Notes under the pieces: model-generated
The model's database searches: none
What the model was told of the DNA's origin: nothing
Seen by the model: only the letters and a program-made list of their open reading frames with translations
From: DATBLE01 sp963841405
GTDB taxonomy: Bacteria > Actinomycetota > Thermoleophilia > Gaiellales > Gaiellaceae
Assembly: GCA_963841405.1 (NCBI GenBank)
Contig: CAWJCM010000003.1
Location: 62,001 to 126,000, forward strand
DNA: 64,000 nt
Reading direction: 5' to 3'
Position numbers and translations under genes: made by a program
Shown: positions 27,468-35,160 of the stretch, piece by piece
Layout of the letters: every line of letters starts with the position of its first letter
Position numbering within the stretch: the stretch's first letter is position 1

Positions 27468-28703
27468 TCAGGCGGCCATGGGCTGCTCCAGGGTGACGCG
27501 GTGGCCGAGCCCTTCGAGTTGGCGGATGAGGTGTTTGGTGGCGCGTTCGGGGTCGCGTTTGCGGAAGTAGTCGCCGCCGAGGTCGCGGTAGAGCTCGCCG
27601 GTGGTGAGCATGTGCCAGCAGATGCAGATGAGCGAGTGTTTGACCGCGCCGAGCGCCTTCTTGTGACCGCGGCGCGGCTTCAGCCGGGTGTACTGCGCGG
27701 CCAGGTAGCTGTCGGTGCGGATCGCTGCGAGCGCTGCCTCCTCGAGCGTCCAGTCGAGCCACTTGGAGCCTTTGCGGGTGCGGCCGGAGCGGCGACGGCC
27801 GGCCGATTGGTCGTTGCCGGGGCATTGGCCGGCGAAGGAGGCGAGGTGCTTGGCGGTCGGGAAGACGCCCATGTCGGTGCCGATCTCGGCGATGATCGAC
27901 TCGGCGCCGCGGCGTTGGATGCCGGGGATCGTGCAGAGCAGCTCAACCGCGGGTGCGAAAGGGCGGATCTGCTCCTCGATCGCCTCCGAGAGGCGGTCGA
28001 TCTGCTCGTCGAGGAAGTCGACATGGGCGAGGATCGCCCCGATCCAGGTCGCGTGCAGCTGGTCGAAGCGGCCCTCGAGCGATTCCCGAAGCGCCGGCAG
28101 CTTCCGGCGCAGACGGCCCTTCGCGAGGTCGGCCAGGATGGCGGGGTCGCTGGTGCCGGCGATCAGCGCATCGAGCATCGCCCGGCCGGAGGCGCCGAGG
28201 ATGTCGGTGGCGACGCAGTCGAGCTTGATCCCGGTGTCCTCCAGCGCCTTGTGCAGCCGGTTCGCCTCCCGCGCGCGCTCCTGGATCTGCGCCTTCCGGT
28301 AACGAGTCAGGTTCCTGAGCGCCCGGATCGGCTTCGGCGGCACGAAGCTCGCCCGCAGAAGGCCAGCCTCGGCCAGCTGGCAGAGCCAGGCGGCGTCGGA
28401 GACGTCGGTCTTGCGCCCGGGGACCTGCTTGACGTGGCGGGCGTTGACCAACAGCAGCGGGAAGTCGTCCTCGAGGATCGCCCACACCGGCTTCCAGAAC
28501 ACGCCGGTCGCTTCCATCACCACCTGCTCGACGCGGTGCGCGGCCAGCCAGTCACGCAGCGTCAACAGCCCGCGCACGGTCGTCGGGAACTCGGCCACGT
28601 GCTGCTCGCGCCCGTTCCCCTCCACCGCGGGCACGCGCACGCAGACGGTCACCTGCGCCTTGTGCACATCGAGCGCCGCCGGCCGTTCAACGATCGTCTC
28701 CAC
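27468..28703 (-). CDS. IS110-family transposase
   Basis: The 411-residue DEDD transposase has an N-terminal RuvC-like domain: AALDVHKAQVTVCV (first Asp), VVMEATGVFWKPV (Glu), and GRKTDVSDAAWLCQL (Asp pair). The C-terminal Transposase_20 domain shows LLCTIPGIQRRGAESIIAEI, with the serine-bearing SFAGQCPGNDQSAGRR segment. GTG 28703 is preceded by AGGAGG, which decides the start over an upstream open frame. The gene looks intact, so the element may be active. Confidence 0.93.
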   Translation of the reverse strand: METIVERPAALDVHKAQVTVCVRVPAVEGNGREQHVAEFPTTVRGLLTLRDWLAAHRVEQVVMEATGVFWKPVWAILEDDFPLLLVNARHVKQVPGRKTDVSDAAWLCQLAEAGLLRASFVPPKPIRALRNLTRYRKAQIQERAREANRLHKALEDTGIKLDCVATDILGASGRAMLDALIAGTSDPAILADLAKGRLRRKLPALRESLEGRFDQLHATWIGAILAHVDFLDEQIDRLSEAIEEQIRPFAPAVELLCTIPGIQRRGAESIIAEIGTDMGVFPTAKHLASFAGQCPGNDQSAGRRRSGRTRKGSKWLDWTLEEAALAAIRTDSYLAAQYTRLKPRRGHKKALGAVKHSLICICWHMLTTGELYRDLGGDYFRKRDPERATKHLIRQLEGLGHRVTLEQPMAA

Positions 28704-28971
28704 GAGACCTCCTCGGGATCGAAGGAACCAATCGTCGCCCAGGGGCCTCGGAAGACTGGCGAGTCTGACAGGCGTGCTCGTGGCAACAGTCCGGAGCTCC
28801 GGCGAGACCCGCACGCCAGACTAGCCTCGGGCTCAACCGGCACCAAGAGCAACGACGGCGTCACGGGCGACCCGCCGATCATCCACCATTTTCATTCGCC
28901 CGCGCGCGCCCGCCGACGGGCATGGTGACTAGCCGGGAAGCTGAGCGGTACCAGCTTCAGGCGACATTTTC
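28704..28971 (-). ncRNA. Candidate bridge-RNA region of the IS110 element
   Basis: The 270 bases upstream of the transposase contain no gene and include several possible hairpins. They occupy the position where IS110-group elements encode their bridge RNA, with target-binding and donor-binding loops. The assignment rests on position and family only; the loops have not been matched to flanking sequence. Confidence 0.35.
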
Positions 28972-28989
28972 GAACACTCGGGCAGCCGA
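28972..28989 (+). repeat. GAACACTCG dispersed repeat, copy 2
   Basis: CGAACACTCGGGCAGCCGAA lies at the outer edge of the IS110 noncoding region, upstream of the VOC gene. It shares GAACACTCG-GCAGCCGA with the copy at 29585 (one mismatch across 18 bases). Confidence 0.5.
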
Positions 28990-29064
28990 ATAGATCGACC
29001 GCGGGTGGGTAGGACAGGACTTCAGAGCACGTATGCCAGCGATCTCGTCGGGAGGTGCCCTTTC

Positions 29065-29517
29065 ATGGAGCCTTGCGTGCATGTCATTACGCTCGCCGTC
29101 GACGACCTCCAGCGCGCACTCGCGTTCTACCGTGACGGACTCGGCCTGCCCACGAAGGGGGTGGTTGCCGACGGGTACGAGGGAAGCGAGACCGAAGCAG
29201 CCGGAGCGATCGTGCCATTCAAGCTCGACGGCGGCCTGATCCTCTCGCTCTATCCTCGCAGCGAGCTCGCCAAGGACGCACGCATTCCGCCAACCCCGCC
29301 AGCCTCAGGCGAGTTCAGCATTGGACACATCGTCCGAGAAAGATCGGAGGTCGACGCGCTACTCGCTCGGGCCCAAGAAGCAGGCGCAACGCTGACCGAC
29401 GAGGCTCACGAACGTCCGTGGGGAATCTATTCCGGCTACTTCCGCGACCCTGACGGCCACCTCTGGGAAATCATCTGGAACCCCCGCCATGTGCCGACGC
29501 CGTCATCGGCCAACTGA
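29065..29517 (+). CDS. VOC-superfamily (glyoxalase-like) protein
   Basis: This 150-residue single-chain VOC protein has two beta-alpha-beta-beta-beta units. The first opens VHVITLAVDDLQRALAFYRD and the second ends YFRDPDGHLWEIIWNP, with the metal-type Glu in the second half. ATG 29065 follows GGGAGG at suitable distance. Typical functions are glyoxalase, extradiol dioxygenase or drug-binding resistance proteins; which applies cannot be told. It sits in an accessory region, flanked on both sides by GAACACTCG repeats. Confidence 0.85.
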   Translation: MEPCVHVITLAVDDLQRALAFYRDGLGLPTKGVVADGYEGSETEAAGAIVPFKLDGGLILSLYPRSELAKDARIPPTPPASGEFSIGHIVRERSEVDALLARAQEAGATLTDEAHERPWGIYSGYFRDPDGHLWEIIWNPRHVPTPSSAN

Positions 29518-29584
29518 CGGCCGGGATGCATTCAGCCCTCACCCGCGCGGCGGCTGGCGACACGATCGCTCAGGGGTCATTCGT

Positions 29585-29602
29585 GAACACTCGCGCAGCC
29601 GA
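29585..29602 (+). repeat. GAACACTCG dispersed repeat, copy 3
   Basis: TGAACACTCGCGCAGCCGAG lies about 70 bases after the VOC stop and ahead of the convergent peptidase E gene. Together with the copy at 28972 it brackets the VOC gene as a roughly 610-bp unit. Confidence 0.5.
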
Positions 29603-29635
29603 GCGGCGCGTTGTCTTCTGGCCCGATTCGCTTGC

Positions 29636-30313
29636 TTACGGGCTGGGGGTGAACAGCTTCCAGTGCCCCTCGGAGACGACTTCGACGGTGCCGTCTATCA
29701 CTTTGATGGCGGTCTGATCGTCGACCGCATACGCCGGATTTGGGATCCCGGCCGCCCATCGTCCCGCGTTGGCCATGGAGTTGTCCGGCAGGTCCTCGTG
29801 ATCCACATGCGGAAAGATCGAAAAATCAACGATTCCCAGCGTTCTGTCGCCACCTGTGGGCGGCTTCCAGCCGACGAAGTCCTCCCCGATGCATGGGGTC
29901 AGCACCATGCTCCCGGCACTGAGTCCCACCCAGACTGCCTCTCGCAGCGACGGCAAGAGGTCCGCCAGCCGCGACTGCCGCATCCAGTGGCACAGATACA
30001 AGGCATCGCCGCCTGCGACCAGCAGGACGTCAGTCTCTCGGACCAAGGGGACCCAGCGTTCTTCATCGATGCTGGGCAGCGCGGTCAGCTCAAGCACCCC
30101 CAAGGACTTCCAACCCAGCTCGCACATCGGTTCCGCGGATCGTCCGGTGATGAACCGCCATGCCCCCGCGCCGGGGCCGACCATGGGGTGCCCGTACATC
30201 GCGGTCGGAATGCAGAGGGCGCTCGACTCGGCAATCGATTTGCCCAGCAGCTCGACCAGCGCGTCGCGGATGCTCGCGTTCTTGACACCAGCGGAAGTGA
30301 GCAGAAACCTCAT
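29636..30313 (-). CDS. Peptidase E-like (S51 family) protein
   Basis: This 225-residue protein of the S51 dipeptidase fold shows TDVLLVAGGDALYLCHWMR, then WVGLSAGSMVLTP with the nucleophilic Ser in the GLSAGSM elbow, and FSIFPHVDHEDLP with the conserved His region. Peptidase E cleaves Asp-Xaa dipeptides; many actinobacterial relatives are annotated only by similarity. ATG 30313 follows GGGAGGCA. It is a cytoplasmic enzyme in an accessory region, tail-to-tail with the VOC gene. Confidence 0.82.
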   Translation of the reverse strand: MRFLLTSAGVKNASIRDALVELLGKSIAESSALCIPTAMYGHPMVGPGAGAWRFITGRSAEPMCELGWKSLGVLELTALPSIDEERWVPLVRETDVLLVAGGDALYLCHWMRQSRLADLLPSLREAVWVGLSAGSMVLTPCIGEDFVGWKPPTGGDRTLGIVDFSIFPHVDHEDLPDNSMANAGRWAAGIPNPAYAVDDQTAIKVIDGTVEVVSEGHWKLFTPSP

Positions 30314-30330
30314 ACTGCCTCCCGGAGTCA

Positions 30331-30739
30331 TTACTGCAGACGAGAACTTTCGAGAAACGTTCTGGGCGCTTGACGATGCGTCTGCGGTAGAGACAGGCAG
30401 TCCACCTGAAACTCATCGGCTCTGGCCAGATCCAGCCTCACGTCCTCAAGGACGCTACTGAAGGATTTCGGAGTCGTACTCTGAATGGCCTCGATCAGTC
30501 TTGCGATCCTCGGCGTCATCACGAGGAGGTGGCGAGCCTCGACCGGCCCGCATTCCAGTACGTGTGGGCGTACCACGTCGAGCGAGGACAGCCGAGCCTG
30601 CCGACGCTTCGATCTCATCGTCGCCAAGTCGGAACCCGAGTTTGCCTTCAAGTACATACCACGCTTCGTCGTCTGAGCGATGCACGTGCAGAGGGGCGAT
30701 CCAGTGCGTTCCAACCTCGGCTTTCCATTCGACGAGCAC
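30331..30739 (-). pseudogene. Cupin protein, frameshifted
   Basis: The cupin core (APLHVHRSDDEAWYVLEG, GSAVLARRGTP) is in one frame. The rest (GPVEARHLLVMTPRIARLIE) is one frame over, running to the stop at 30331. The join near 30575 lies in CCC, where one more C would restore GTPHTYWNAGPVE. In addition a TGA occurs upstream in frame where relatives begin, leaving only GTG 30739 as a start. Two defects make it likely non-functional. The 325 bases from here to the next gene show nothing convincing. Confidence 0.65.
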
Positions 30740-31064
30740 GAAGGCGTCATCGCCCGATCCAAGCTGGCCGTCGGGAAACGGTGCGAACGGTGGCCATTCC
30801 CCTCAACCCGGATCACGACTGCCCAGCTGGCGGAGCTGGTTGCAGACAAGAGGTCGCTGAAGCTCTTCGAGCCCCTTTCCAGCGGCGTCTGGATCCTCGT
30901 ACACGGAGACAGAGTTCGGACGTTTGCCCAGCAATACATCCCCTAACGTGCGCTTCGCGCAGTAGACGATCGGTGCTCACCTCAGCGGGACATTGCGAGG
31001 CGGCGGCGGCCCCAGCCTCAGCGCTCGCTTCGAGATCCCGATCGAGTGGTGCTGCTTGCGACCG

Positions 31065-31454
31065 CTACACCGCCGACTCGAGAATCTCGGCGTGCTCGCT
31101 CTCGGGCGGCGTGCCATAGGCGTAGACGATGAGATCGTCGTCGCCGTGGTTGGCCGTCTGGAGCGGCGTGCTCGGCGCGACGTGGATCAGTCCGCCCGCC
31201 GGCACATCCTGCCGCTCCGGCGGGTCGCCGAGGTACATCGACAACGTCCCCGAGAGGACAACGAACGTCTCTTCCTGAAACGGGTGCTGGTGGCGCCGTC
31301 CCTTGGCGCCGGGCTCGTAGCGCCAGATGTTCGCGCGGGTGTGGGCGAAGCCGGCCAGCTCGCTCAGCTCGGCGACATGACGTGGCGGCTCGTCCCGCTC
31401 GTGGGGACGTGTCATCCACTCGAGTTCGTCGGGAAGGATGGCACGGAAGGACAC
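31065..31454 (-). CDS. Cupin-domain protein
   Basis: This 129-residue single cupin has GRRHQHPFQEETFVVLSG (motif 1, two His and a Glu) and PAGGLIHVAPSTPLQTAN (motif 2, His replaced by Gln). The ending YAYGTPPESEHAEIL is common among such proteins in environmental actinobacteria. It is read from GTG 31454. The substrate is unknown. It lies among decayed genes in the accessory region but is itself intact. Confidence 0.78.
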   Translation of the reverse strand: MSFRAILPDELEWMTRPHERDEPPRHVAELSELAGFAHTRANIWRYEPGAKGRRHQHPFQEETFVVLSGTLSMYLGDPPERQDVPAGGLIHVAPSTPLQTANHGDDDLIVYAYGTPPESEHAEILESAV

Positions 31455-31608
31455 GGCGGCAGCATGGTAAAGGTCTTGTACGGCGAGCGGCTGGAACAGT
31501 GCCGCGTCGAGGTCGGATCGTGTCCTGCCGCTGCTCAGCGATCCCGTCGACAGGCTCAGTCACACTCTCCGCCGTTCAGCTCCGGGAGTCGACAATGGAC
31601 TCGACCCG

Positions 31609-31724
31609 TTACTCCAGGAACAGTCCGAGCTCGACGAAGAACTCGGTCGCGGCTGCGAGATCGTCAACCACGATGCCGGACGTGCTCTTATCCGCTAGAT
31701 CGTCAAGATGCGCGAGGTCCTCGC
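31609..31724 (-). pseudogene. VOC (glyoxalase) N-terminal remnant
   Basis: On the minus strand a short open stretch reads GIVVDDLAAATEFFVELGL and stops at TAA 31609-31611. This is the hallmark first beta-alpha unit of a VOC protein, with no continuation in any frame. The 340-base gap between the cupin and VapC genes otherwise holds only a short hairpin near 31747-31760. Confidence 0.5.
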
Positions 31725-31797
31725 TCGGAAACGGGTGAATCGATTCCCCGCGAAGCGGGAAGCGAACCCGTGGAGAATTCCCGCCGACGGTTCGGAA

Positions 31798-32226
31798 CTA
31801 TCCGAATTCGGGCGGAAGGGGATGCAACGAGGCGTATGCCCCGGCAACCTTCGCATCGAAGCTCTCGAGGACAACTTCGCCGTGGCCACGGTTCTCCGCA
31901 TGGATCGCAGTCGCGAGCGCGTACGCGTCCGGCAGCTTGAGGCCCGTTCTCACGCGTACCGCGGCCGCGCGTCTCGCGAGAGCCAGATCGACCTGGATCG
32001 TCTCGATGCCGAAGCGCACGAGCATCGCGTCGACGGTCGCGGCGCCGGCGCTGCCGGCAGAGCGGAGTGGCCCGATCAGCACCTCGCTGTAGTTCACCGC
32101 CGACACGAGCCGCCGGATCCCCGGTTCGAGCGCGCGACGCATCTTCTCGACGGCCTCGGCATGGTGAGCATCCTGGCCACCGAGGTACGCGATCAGGACG
32201 TCTGCGTCAAAGACGACTACGGCCAC
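31798..32226 (-). CDS. vapC: PIN-domain toxin, VapC type
   Basis: The 142-residue PIN ribonuclease has the acidic active-site residues visible: Asp7 (VVVFDADVL), Glu48 (NYSEVL), Asp100 (KLPDAYALATA) and Asp124 (ESFDAKVAG). VapC toxins cleave RNA and are held inactive by the cognate antitoxin. The start overlaps the antitoxin gene by ten bases, the usual VapBC layout. Autorepression of the pair by the VapBC complex is typical of the family. Confidence 0.9.
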   Translation of the reverse strand: MAVVVFDADVLIAYLGGQDAHHAEAVEKMRRALEPGIRRLVSAVNYSEVLIGPLRSAGSAGAATVDAMLVRFGIETIQVDLALARRAAAVRVRTGLKLPDAYALATAIHAENRGHGEVVLESFDAKVAGAYASLHPLPPEFG

Positions 32227-32435
32227 TCGCGGCGGAGCTCATCCAGGTAGCCCTCGGGATAGACGGTCCCGTCGAAGACACCGGCGAACTCCTTGACGAG
32301 ATCCTCCGCCCGGATCAGCTCCAGCCGACCTGGCCCGACGACCTCGATCCGCAGATCGTCGCCAGGTTCCAAGCCCGCAGCACGAAGCGCCTCGACCGGC
32401 AGCGTGACCTGATTCTTTCGGGAGATCACACTCAT
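32217..32435 (-). CDS. vapB: AbrB/SpoVT-type antitoxin, VapB
   Basis: The 72-residue antitoxin has an N-terminal swapped-hairpin DNA-binding domain (ISRKNQVTLPVEALRAAGL, GDDLRIEVVGPGRLEL) and a C-terminal toxin-binding tail (VYPEGYLDELRREWP). It is first in the operon and overlaps vapC. The AT-rich stretch before it (TTTACTTTAGCAGCAAACG on the other strand) is a plausible promoter. The pair lies about 75 bp outside the left end of the ssrA-integrated element. Confidence 0.9.
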   Translation of the reverse strand: MSVISRKNQVTLPVEALRAAGLEPGDDLRIEVVGPGRLELIRAEDLVKEFAGVFDGTVYPEGYLDELRREWP

Positions 32436-32509
32436 TCCTTTACTTTAGCAGCAAACGGTAAAGGCGGACCGTCAGCCTCCCGGCATCCGGGCGGCCGCAC
32501 CCATCGGGC

Positions 32510-32523
32510 ATCGAACCCGCGTC
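32510..32523 (+). other. Left attachment core of the ssrA element
   Basis: ATCGAACCCGCGTC matches the T-arm core of ssrA at 37636-37649. Ten bases further right, CGGTCCGAGC also recurs in ssrA at a slightly different spacing. The frame through this repeat (SNPR) equals the integrase frame at the right copy. Confidence 0.6.
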
Positions 32524-32672
32524 GGCGGTCCGGTCCGAGCGAATCTGAAGAGGACGCGGACTTAGAGCCAGAAGGGGCTCTCGAATGGGCCCCGGATGAC
32601 TGTTACGAGCGGGACTATCTGCCTCGCGAAGATTGGGAGCAGCTCTCGCTCTTCGATCCCCCGGAGGAGTAG
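32511..32672 (+). other. Orphan 3' coding segment: integrase tail in the excised circle
   Basis: From the core (codons S-N-P-R) an open frame runs through an acidic stretch (SESEEDADLEPEGALEW, DDCYERDYLPREDWEQL) and ends PPEE at TAG 32670-32672. The last base of the stop is the first base of the rep GTG. It has no start of its own in the integrated state. Recombination between the two 14-base cores would place it in frame behind integrase residue SNPR, replacing the 11-residue tail the integrase has now. It is therefore best read as the second part of a split int gene. Confidence 0.6.
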
Positions 32673-33424
32673 TGCGACCGGCCGGGGGTCCAGCCGATGA
32701 GCGGAAGGTTTCGCGGTACCTCGCTGGAGACATGTCGCGTGTCCTGCGCGAGTCCATGCGATGCGTCCATGGCGCGGTCGCGCTCGTCACCGTGACTCAG
32801 CCTGGCAAGTTCGATAACCGGACAGCCGCTAGGCGGTGGCGAGCGCTCAACAGCCGGCTGCGCGTCGTGATGAGCCGGGAGCATGGTCTTCAGCCTCCGC
32901 GGATCGTCGCGCGGGTCGGGCAGAGGCAGCGGCGAGGCGCCGACCACCTCCACGGGATCTACCTATGCCGGACTCCGGATGAGCATGAACGAATGCGCGT
33001 GTGGGTCGATGAATATCGAGGGCATGCGGAGAGCTATGGCTTCGGTTTTGTCGATGATCCGTTCAAGCTGCGCCGAGGCCGCGACGGGGAGATGCGAGAC
33101 ATGGTGTTCGAGCGTCCCGAGATCGCTGGCGCGTACGTTGGTCGCTACCTCGCGAGCGGACAGCTCGCGGAGTTCCTGAAGGCGAGTGATCGAAGTTGGA
33201 AGCCTTTGTGGGTCTCCCCCACGCTTCTCAAGCAGAGCGGGTGGTCGCTCGAACGGTGTCAATGGGTGCGGCAGGGGTGGCACGTGCAGCGGGGCACGTG
33301 GCGAGGGTCGAGCGGGCCGTTCGGAGGACTGACGACACGCCGCCCGTCGTGGTGGTTCCGTCCAGAGGACAGGGAGTGGGTGCTAGGGATCGTTGGTGAG
33401 GGCGAAGAGCGCGAGGCAGCATGA
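32672..33424 (+). CDS. HUH-type rolling-circle replication initiator (Rep)
   Basis: The 250-residue basic protein has a relaxase/Rep core: VALVTVTQPGKFDNR (first strand), GADHLHGIYL carrying the metal-binding H-hydrophobic-H pair, and EIAGAYVGRYLASGQ with the YxxRY tyrosine motif that would nick the origin. The C-terminus is Trp- and Arg-rich. GTG 32672 overlaps the upstream stop (TAGTG) and is preceded by GGAGGAG, so it is translationally coupled to the segment that, in the circle, is the end of int. It would support replication of the excised element. Confidence 0.75.
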   Translation: MRPAGGPADERKVSRYLAGDMSRVLRESMRCVHGAVALVTVTQPGKFDNRTAARRWRALNSRLRVVMSREHGLQPPRIVARVGQRQRRGADHLHGIYLCRTPDEHERMRVWVDEYRGHAESYGFGFVDDPFKLRRGRDGEMRDMVFERPEIAGAYVGRYLASGQLAEFLKASDRSWKPLWVSPTLLKQSGWSLERCQWVRQGWHVQRGTWRGSSGPFGGLTTRRPSWWFRPEDREWVLGIVGEGEEREAA

Positions 33425-33428
33425 CGGG

Positions 33429-33489
33429 CCGGAGTTGGGGGGCGGCCGGATGGGTTCCGCCGCAGGCGTACCCACCGGCCGAACTCCGG
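33429..33489. repeat. Extended stem-loop after rep; candidate replication origin
   Basis: Four nested stems stack in 61 bases: CCGGAGTT/AACTCCGG (33429-33436 with 33482-33489), a GGGGGG bulge, CGGCCGG/CCGGCCG (33443-33449 with 33475-33481), TGGGT/ACCCA (33451-33455 with 33470-33474), and CGCC/GGCG (33458-33461 with 33465-33468). It starts five bases after the rep stop. Position and shape suit a double- or single-strand origin of a rolling-circle replicon; a terminator is the alternative, but no T-run follows. Confidence 0.6.
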
Positions 33490-33611
33490 TCCGTCCCAAG
33501 AAGTGCCTTCACGCATCGCCCAGTCACTTGCGCGCCAGATCACTCCTCGCTGCGGCGCTCAAGCCGTAGCGAGGACGTTAGACACTCACGGGGGCCGCGT
33601 ATAGTTAGCTA

Positions 33612-34148
33612 ATGACGCTGGGAGGACAAGAAAGTGATTCATCCGTTCCGGTCGTTGGTGCGCAGATCCCATGGCTTGACGTTGTCCAGATGGTTTTTCG
33701 CGTTTTGGACTTTGACAGGCAAGGCACCACCGTTGATCTAGACGCCGGACCAAAAAGCGTCAAAGCAAGGAGCAAAGTCGGGGCGTATGGGTATTTGCTT
33801 GTTGAAGCGCCTACTCTCAATCAGCCTGTCGCCCTTCCGATACTCCACCGCGATGATTTCGTCCAAGCATCAACCGTCTACGACGACCCAGCCTTCAGTT
33901 TCCCCGAGGAGGCTGAACTACTCCTAACGTATGCCCCAAAGAAGATCCGAAGGAATGGGCTCGCGAAAGGTTTACGGCACGTACTGCATTTTGCCCTGGT
34001 GCCGGAAGGAACACTCGAACGTTATTACTCAGATGATGCGGTTGGCAATAGACGGATGTCTTACCCGGAGCCTCATCTCATATTTGGATCATTTGTGTAC
34101 GACGGGGTAATCCGTGTGTTGACTAACGATCATCCGGAACTCGGTTAG
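33612..34148 (+). CDS. Hypothetical cargo protein, AT-richer than surroundings
   Basis: This 178-residue protein is of no recognised family and without signal peptide or membrane helix. It has mixed strands and helices (GYLLVEAPTLNQPVALPIL, AELLLTYAPKKIRRNGLAKG, HLIFGSFVYDGVIRVL). Codon use is visibly less GC-biased than neighbours, with many A- or T-ending codons (AAA, GAT, ATT, CAT), which suggests acquisition from another host. It stands alone downstream of rep, apparently with its own promoter (TATAGTTAGCTA about ten bases before the ATG). Confidence 0.7.
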   Translation: MTLGGQESDSSVPVVGAQIPWLDVVQMVFRVLDFDRQGTTVDLDAGPKSVKARSKVGAYGYLLVEAPTLNQPVALPILHRDDFVQASTVYDDPAFSFPEEAELLLTYAPKKIRRNGLAKGLRHVLHFALVPEGTLERYYSDDAVGNRRMSYPEPHLIFGSFVYDGVIRVLTNDHPELG

Positions 34149-34199
34149 GCGCCGCCAGGGAAAAACCGTGCGGGGTAGAACGGCCGGCTGACGCCGCAC

Positions 34200-34385
34200 G
34201 TGGGGCCACGGGATCCCATGTCACGCGTGTCCTGTCAGACGCCGCGGTACTTGGTTACATCGCCCGACTTGACTCGACTCGTATGTAGGGAGTGCGTACA
34301 GGCAAAGGCTCAGGGTCTCCCACCGCCGGCGCCTGATGAGCTGGTCAGGGACGCTCGGCGCGGCGGTAGAGGAGGCCGACGATGA
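34200..34385 (+). CDS. Possible small cysteine-containing protein
   Basis: The 61 residues from GTG 34200, or 55 from ATG 34218, include RVSCQTPRYLVTSPDLTRLV and CREC. The spaced cysteines could bind zinc. It overlaps the 3' end of the opposing membrane-protein gene by about 40 bases. No ribosome-binding site is convincing, so this is a tentative call. Confidence 0.3.
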   Translation: MGPRDPMSRVSCQTPRYLVTSPDLTRLVCRECVQAKAQGLPPPAPDELVRDARRGGRGGRR

Positions 34386-34629
34386 GCGTGCAGAGGAGCA
34401 ACACCGTAGCGAAGAGGATCCCACAGCTGAGGGGTGAGGGTAGGCCAGTCTCGTAGCCTTTGTTCCATGTTCTGACCAGGGCTTGCCACAGATCTGCGAG
34501 CCCCAGGACGACGATGACTATGAACAGGATAAATAGGCCGATCAGGTTGATAACGCCAGCGGGTGTTAGGTATTCGGCGTCGATCGCGGCGCGGGCGAAC
34601 TCGATGACTGCCCGGATGTGCCCGTTCAT
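34345..34629 (-). CDS. Small two-helix membrane protein, third gene of cargo operon
   Basis: The 94-residue protein has two membrane helices (VINLIGLFILFIVIVVLGLA and CGILFATVLLLCTLIVGLLY) separated by a polar loop containing NKGYETGLPSP. Its ATG overlaps the stop of the upstream membrane gene by four bases (ATGA). No family is recognised. It is the last gene of a three-gene minus-strand operon inside the integrative element. Confidence 0.72.
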   Translation of the reverse strand: MNGHIRAVIEFARAAIDAEYLTPAGVINLIGLFILFIVIVVLGLADLWQALVRTWNKGYETGLPSPLSCGILFATVLLLCTLIVGLLYRRAERP

Positions 34630-35156
34630 CCGCGGTCTCTGAGGGCCACGACAACAGTGGCGAGAAGTACAGCACCGCCTAGAGCGCAGACGAGCGCTAC
34701 GAAGGGGTTCGCCGATAGACCATTGTCGATGAGCGACGAGATCAGCAGGACGACGCCCGCGCCGGTCAGAGCGGCCGCGATCGCCGAGGCTGATGCGACT
34801 CGCCATGGCTCGCGTGCTGGCACCAGCGCTGTCGTCCGCGCATGCTCGTGGCTCGCTGCTTGTAGCGTCGTGCCGGTGGTGCGGCCGCGCGCCGCGACAA
34901 GTCCTTCGAAGAGCTTCACAGCCTCGCGGTGCTGTTCGAGGAGCGCATCGAGGTTGGCGGGGTCGATCCGTTCAACAATGATTCCTCCGGAGCTGCTGGC
35001 TGTGCGCGCTCCCCGCGCGGCATCGGCGCCGGTTGCTGGGCTCGGTTGCGCCGCGGATGAGGGCAGGTCGGAGACTGCGCTGATGCTCGCCGCGAGGGCG
35101 TCGGCCAGGTCAAGTGGTGGGCCTGAAGTGTCCGCGACAGTCGTCTGTTCCGTCAT
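34626..35156 (-). CDS. Membrane protein with long cytoplasmic N-terminus, second gene of cargo operon
   Basis: The 176-residue protein has a polar, Ala/Ser/Thr-rich N-terminal region of about 110 residues, including a helix IDPANLDALLEQHREAVKLF that could form a coiled coil. Two C-terminal membrane helices follow (AIAAALTGAGVVLLISSLI and FVALVCALGGAVLLATVVVAL). It starts four bases after the first gene of the operon ends and overlaps the third. No homologous family is recognised. Such two-helix partner proteins are common in membrane-acting defence modules, but that is only an analogy. Confidence 0.72.
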   Translation of the reverse strand: MTEQTTVADTSGPPLDLADALAASISAVSDLPSSAAQPSPATGADAARGARTASSSGGIIVERIDPANLDALLEQHREAVKLFEGLVAARGRTTGTTLQAASHEHARTTALVPAREPWRVASASAIAAALTGAGVVLLISSLIDNGLSANPFVALVCALGGAVLLATVVVALRDRG

Positions 35157-35160
35157 TCAG

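Larger units (their letters stand above)
27468..28980 (-). mobile_element. IS110-family insertion sequence (ends not determined)
   Basis: The element comprises the transposase gene and the 270-base noncoding stretch upstream of it (28704 to about 28980). IS110 elements generally lack clear terminal inverted repeats and do not duplicate their target, and none is evident here, so the boundaries are approximate. In the IS110 group the noncoding end next to the transposase 5' end is known to encode the bridge RNA that guides insertion. No second copy is seen in the window. Confidence 0.6.

Noticed and set aside
27012..29602. Integron cassette array
   Set aside because: Repeats are spaced like cassette boundaries, but no attC-type GTTRRRY ends or integron integrase are present.
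30740..31064. Open frames on both strands between the two cupins
   Set aside because: No start with a ribosome-binding site, no motif, and partly antisense to the decayed cupin.
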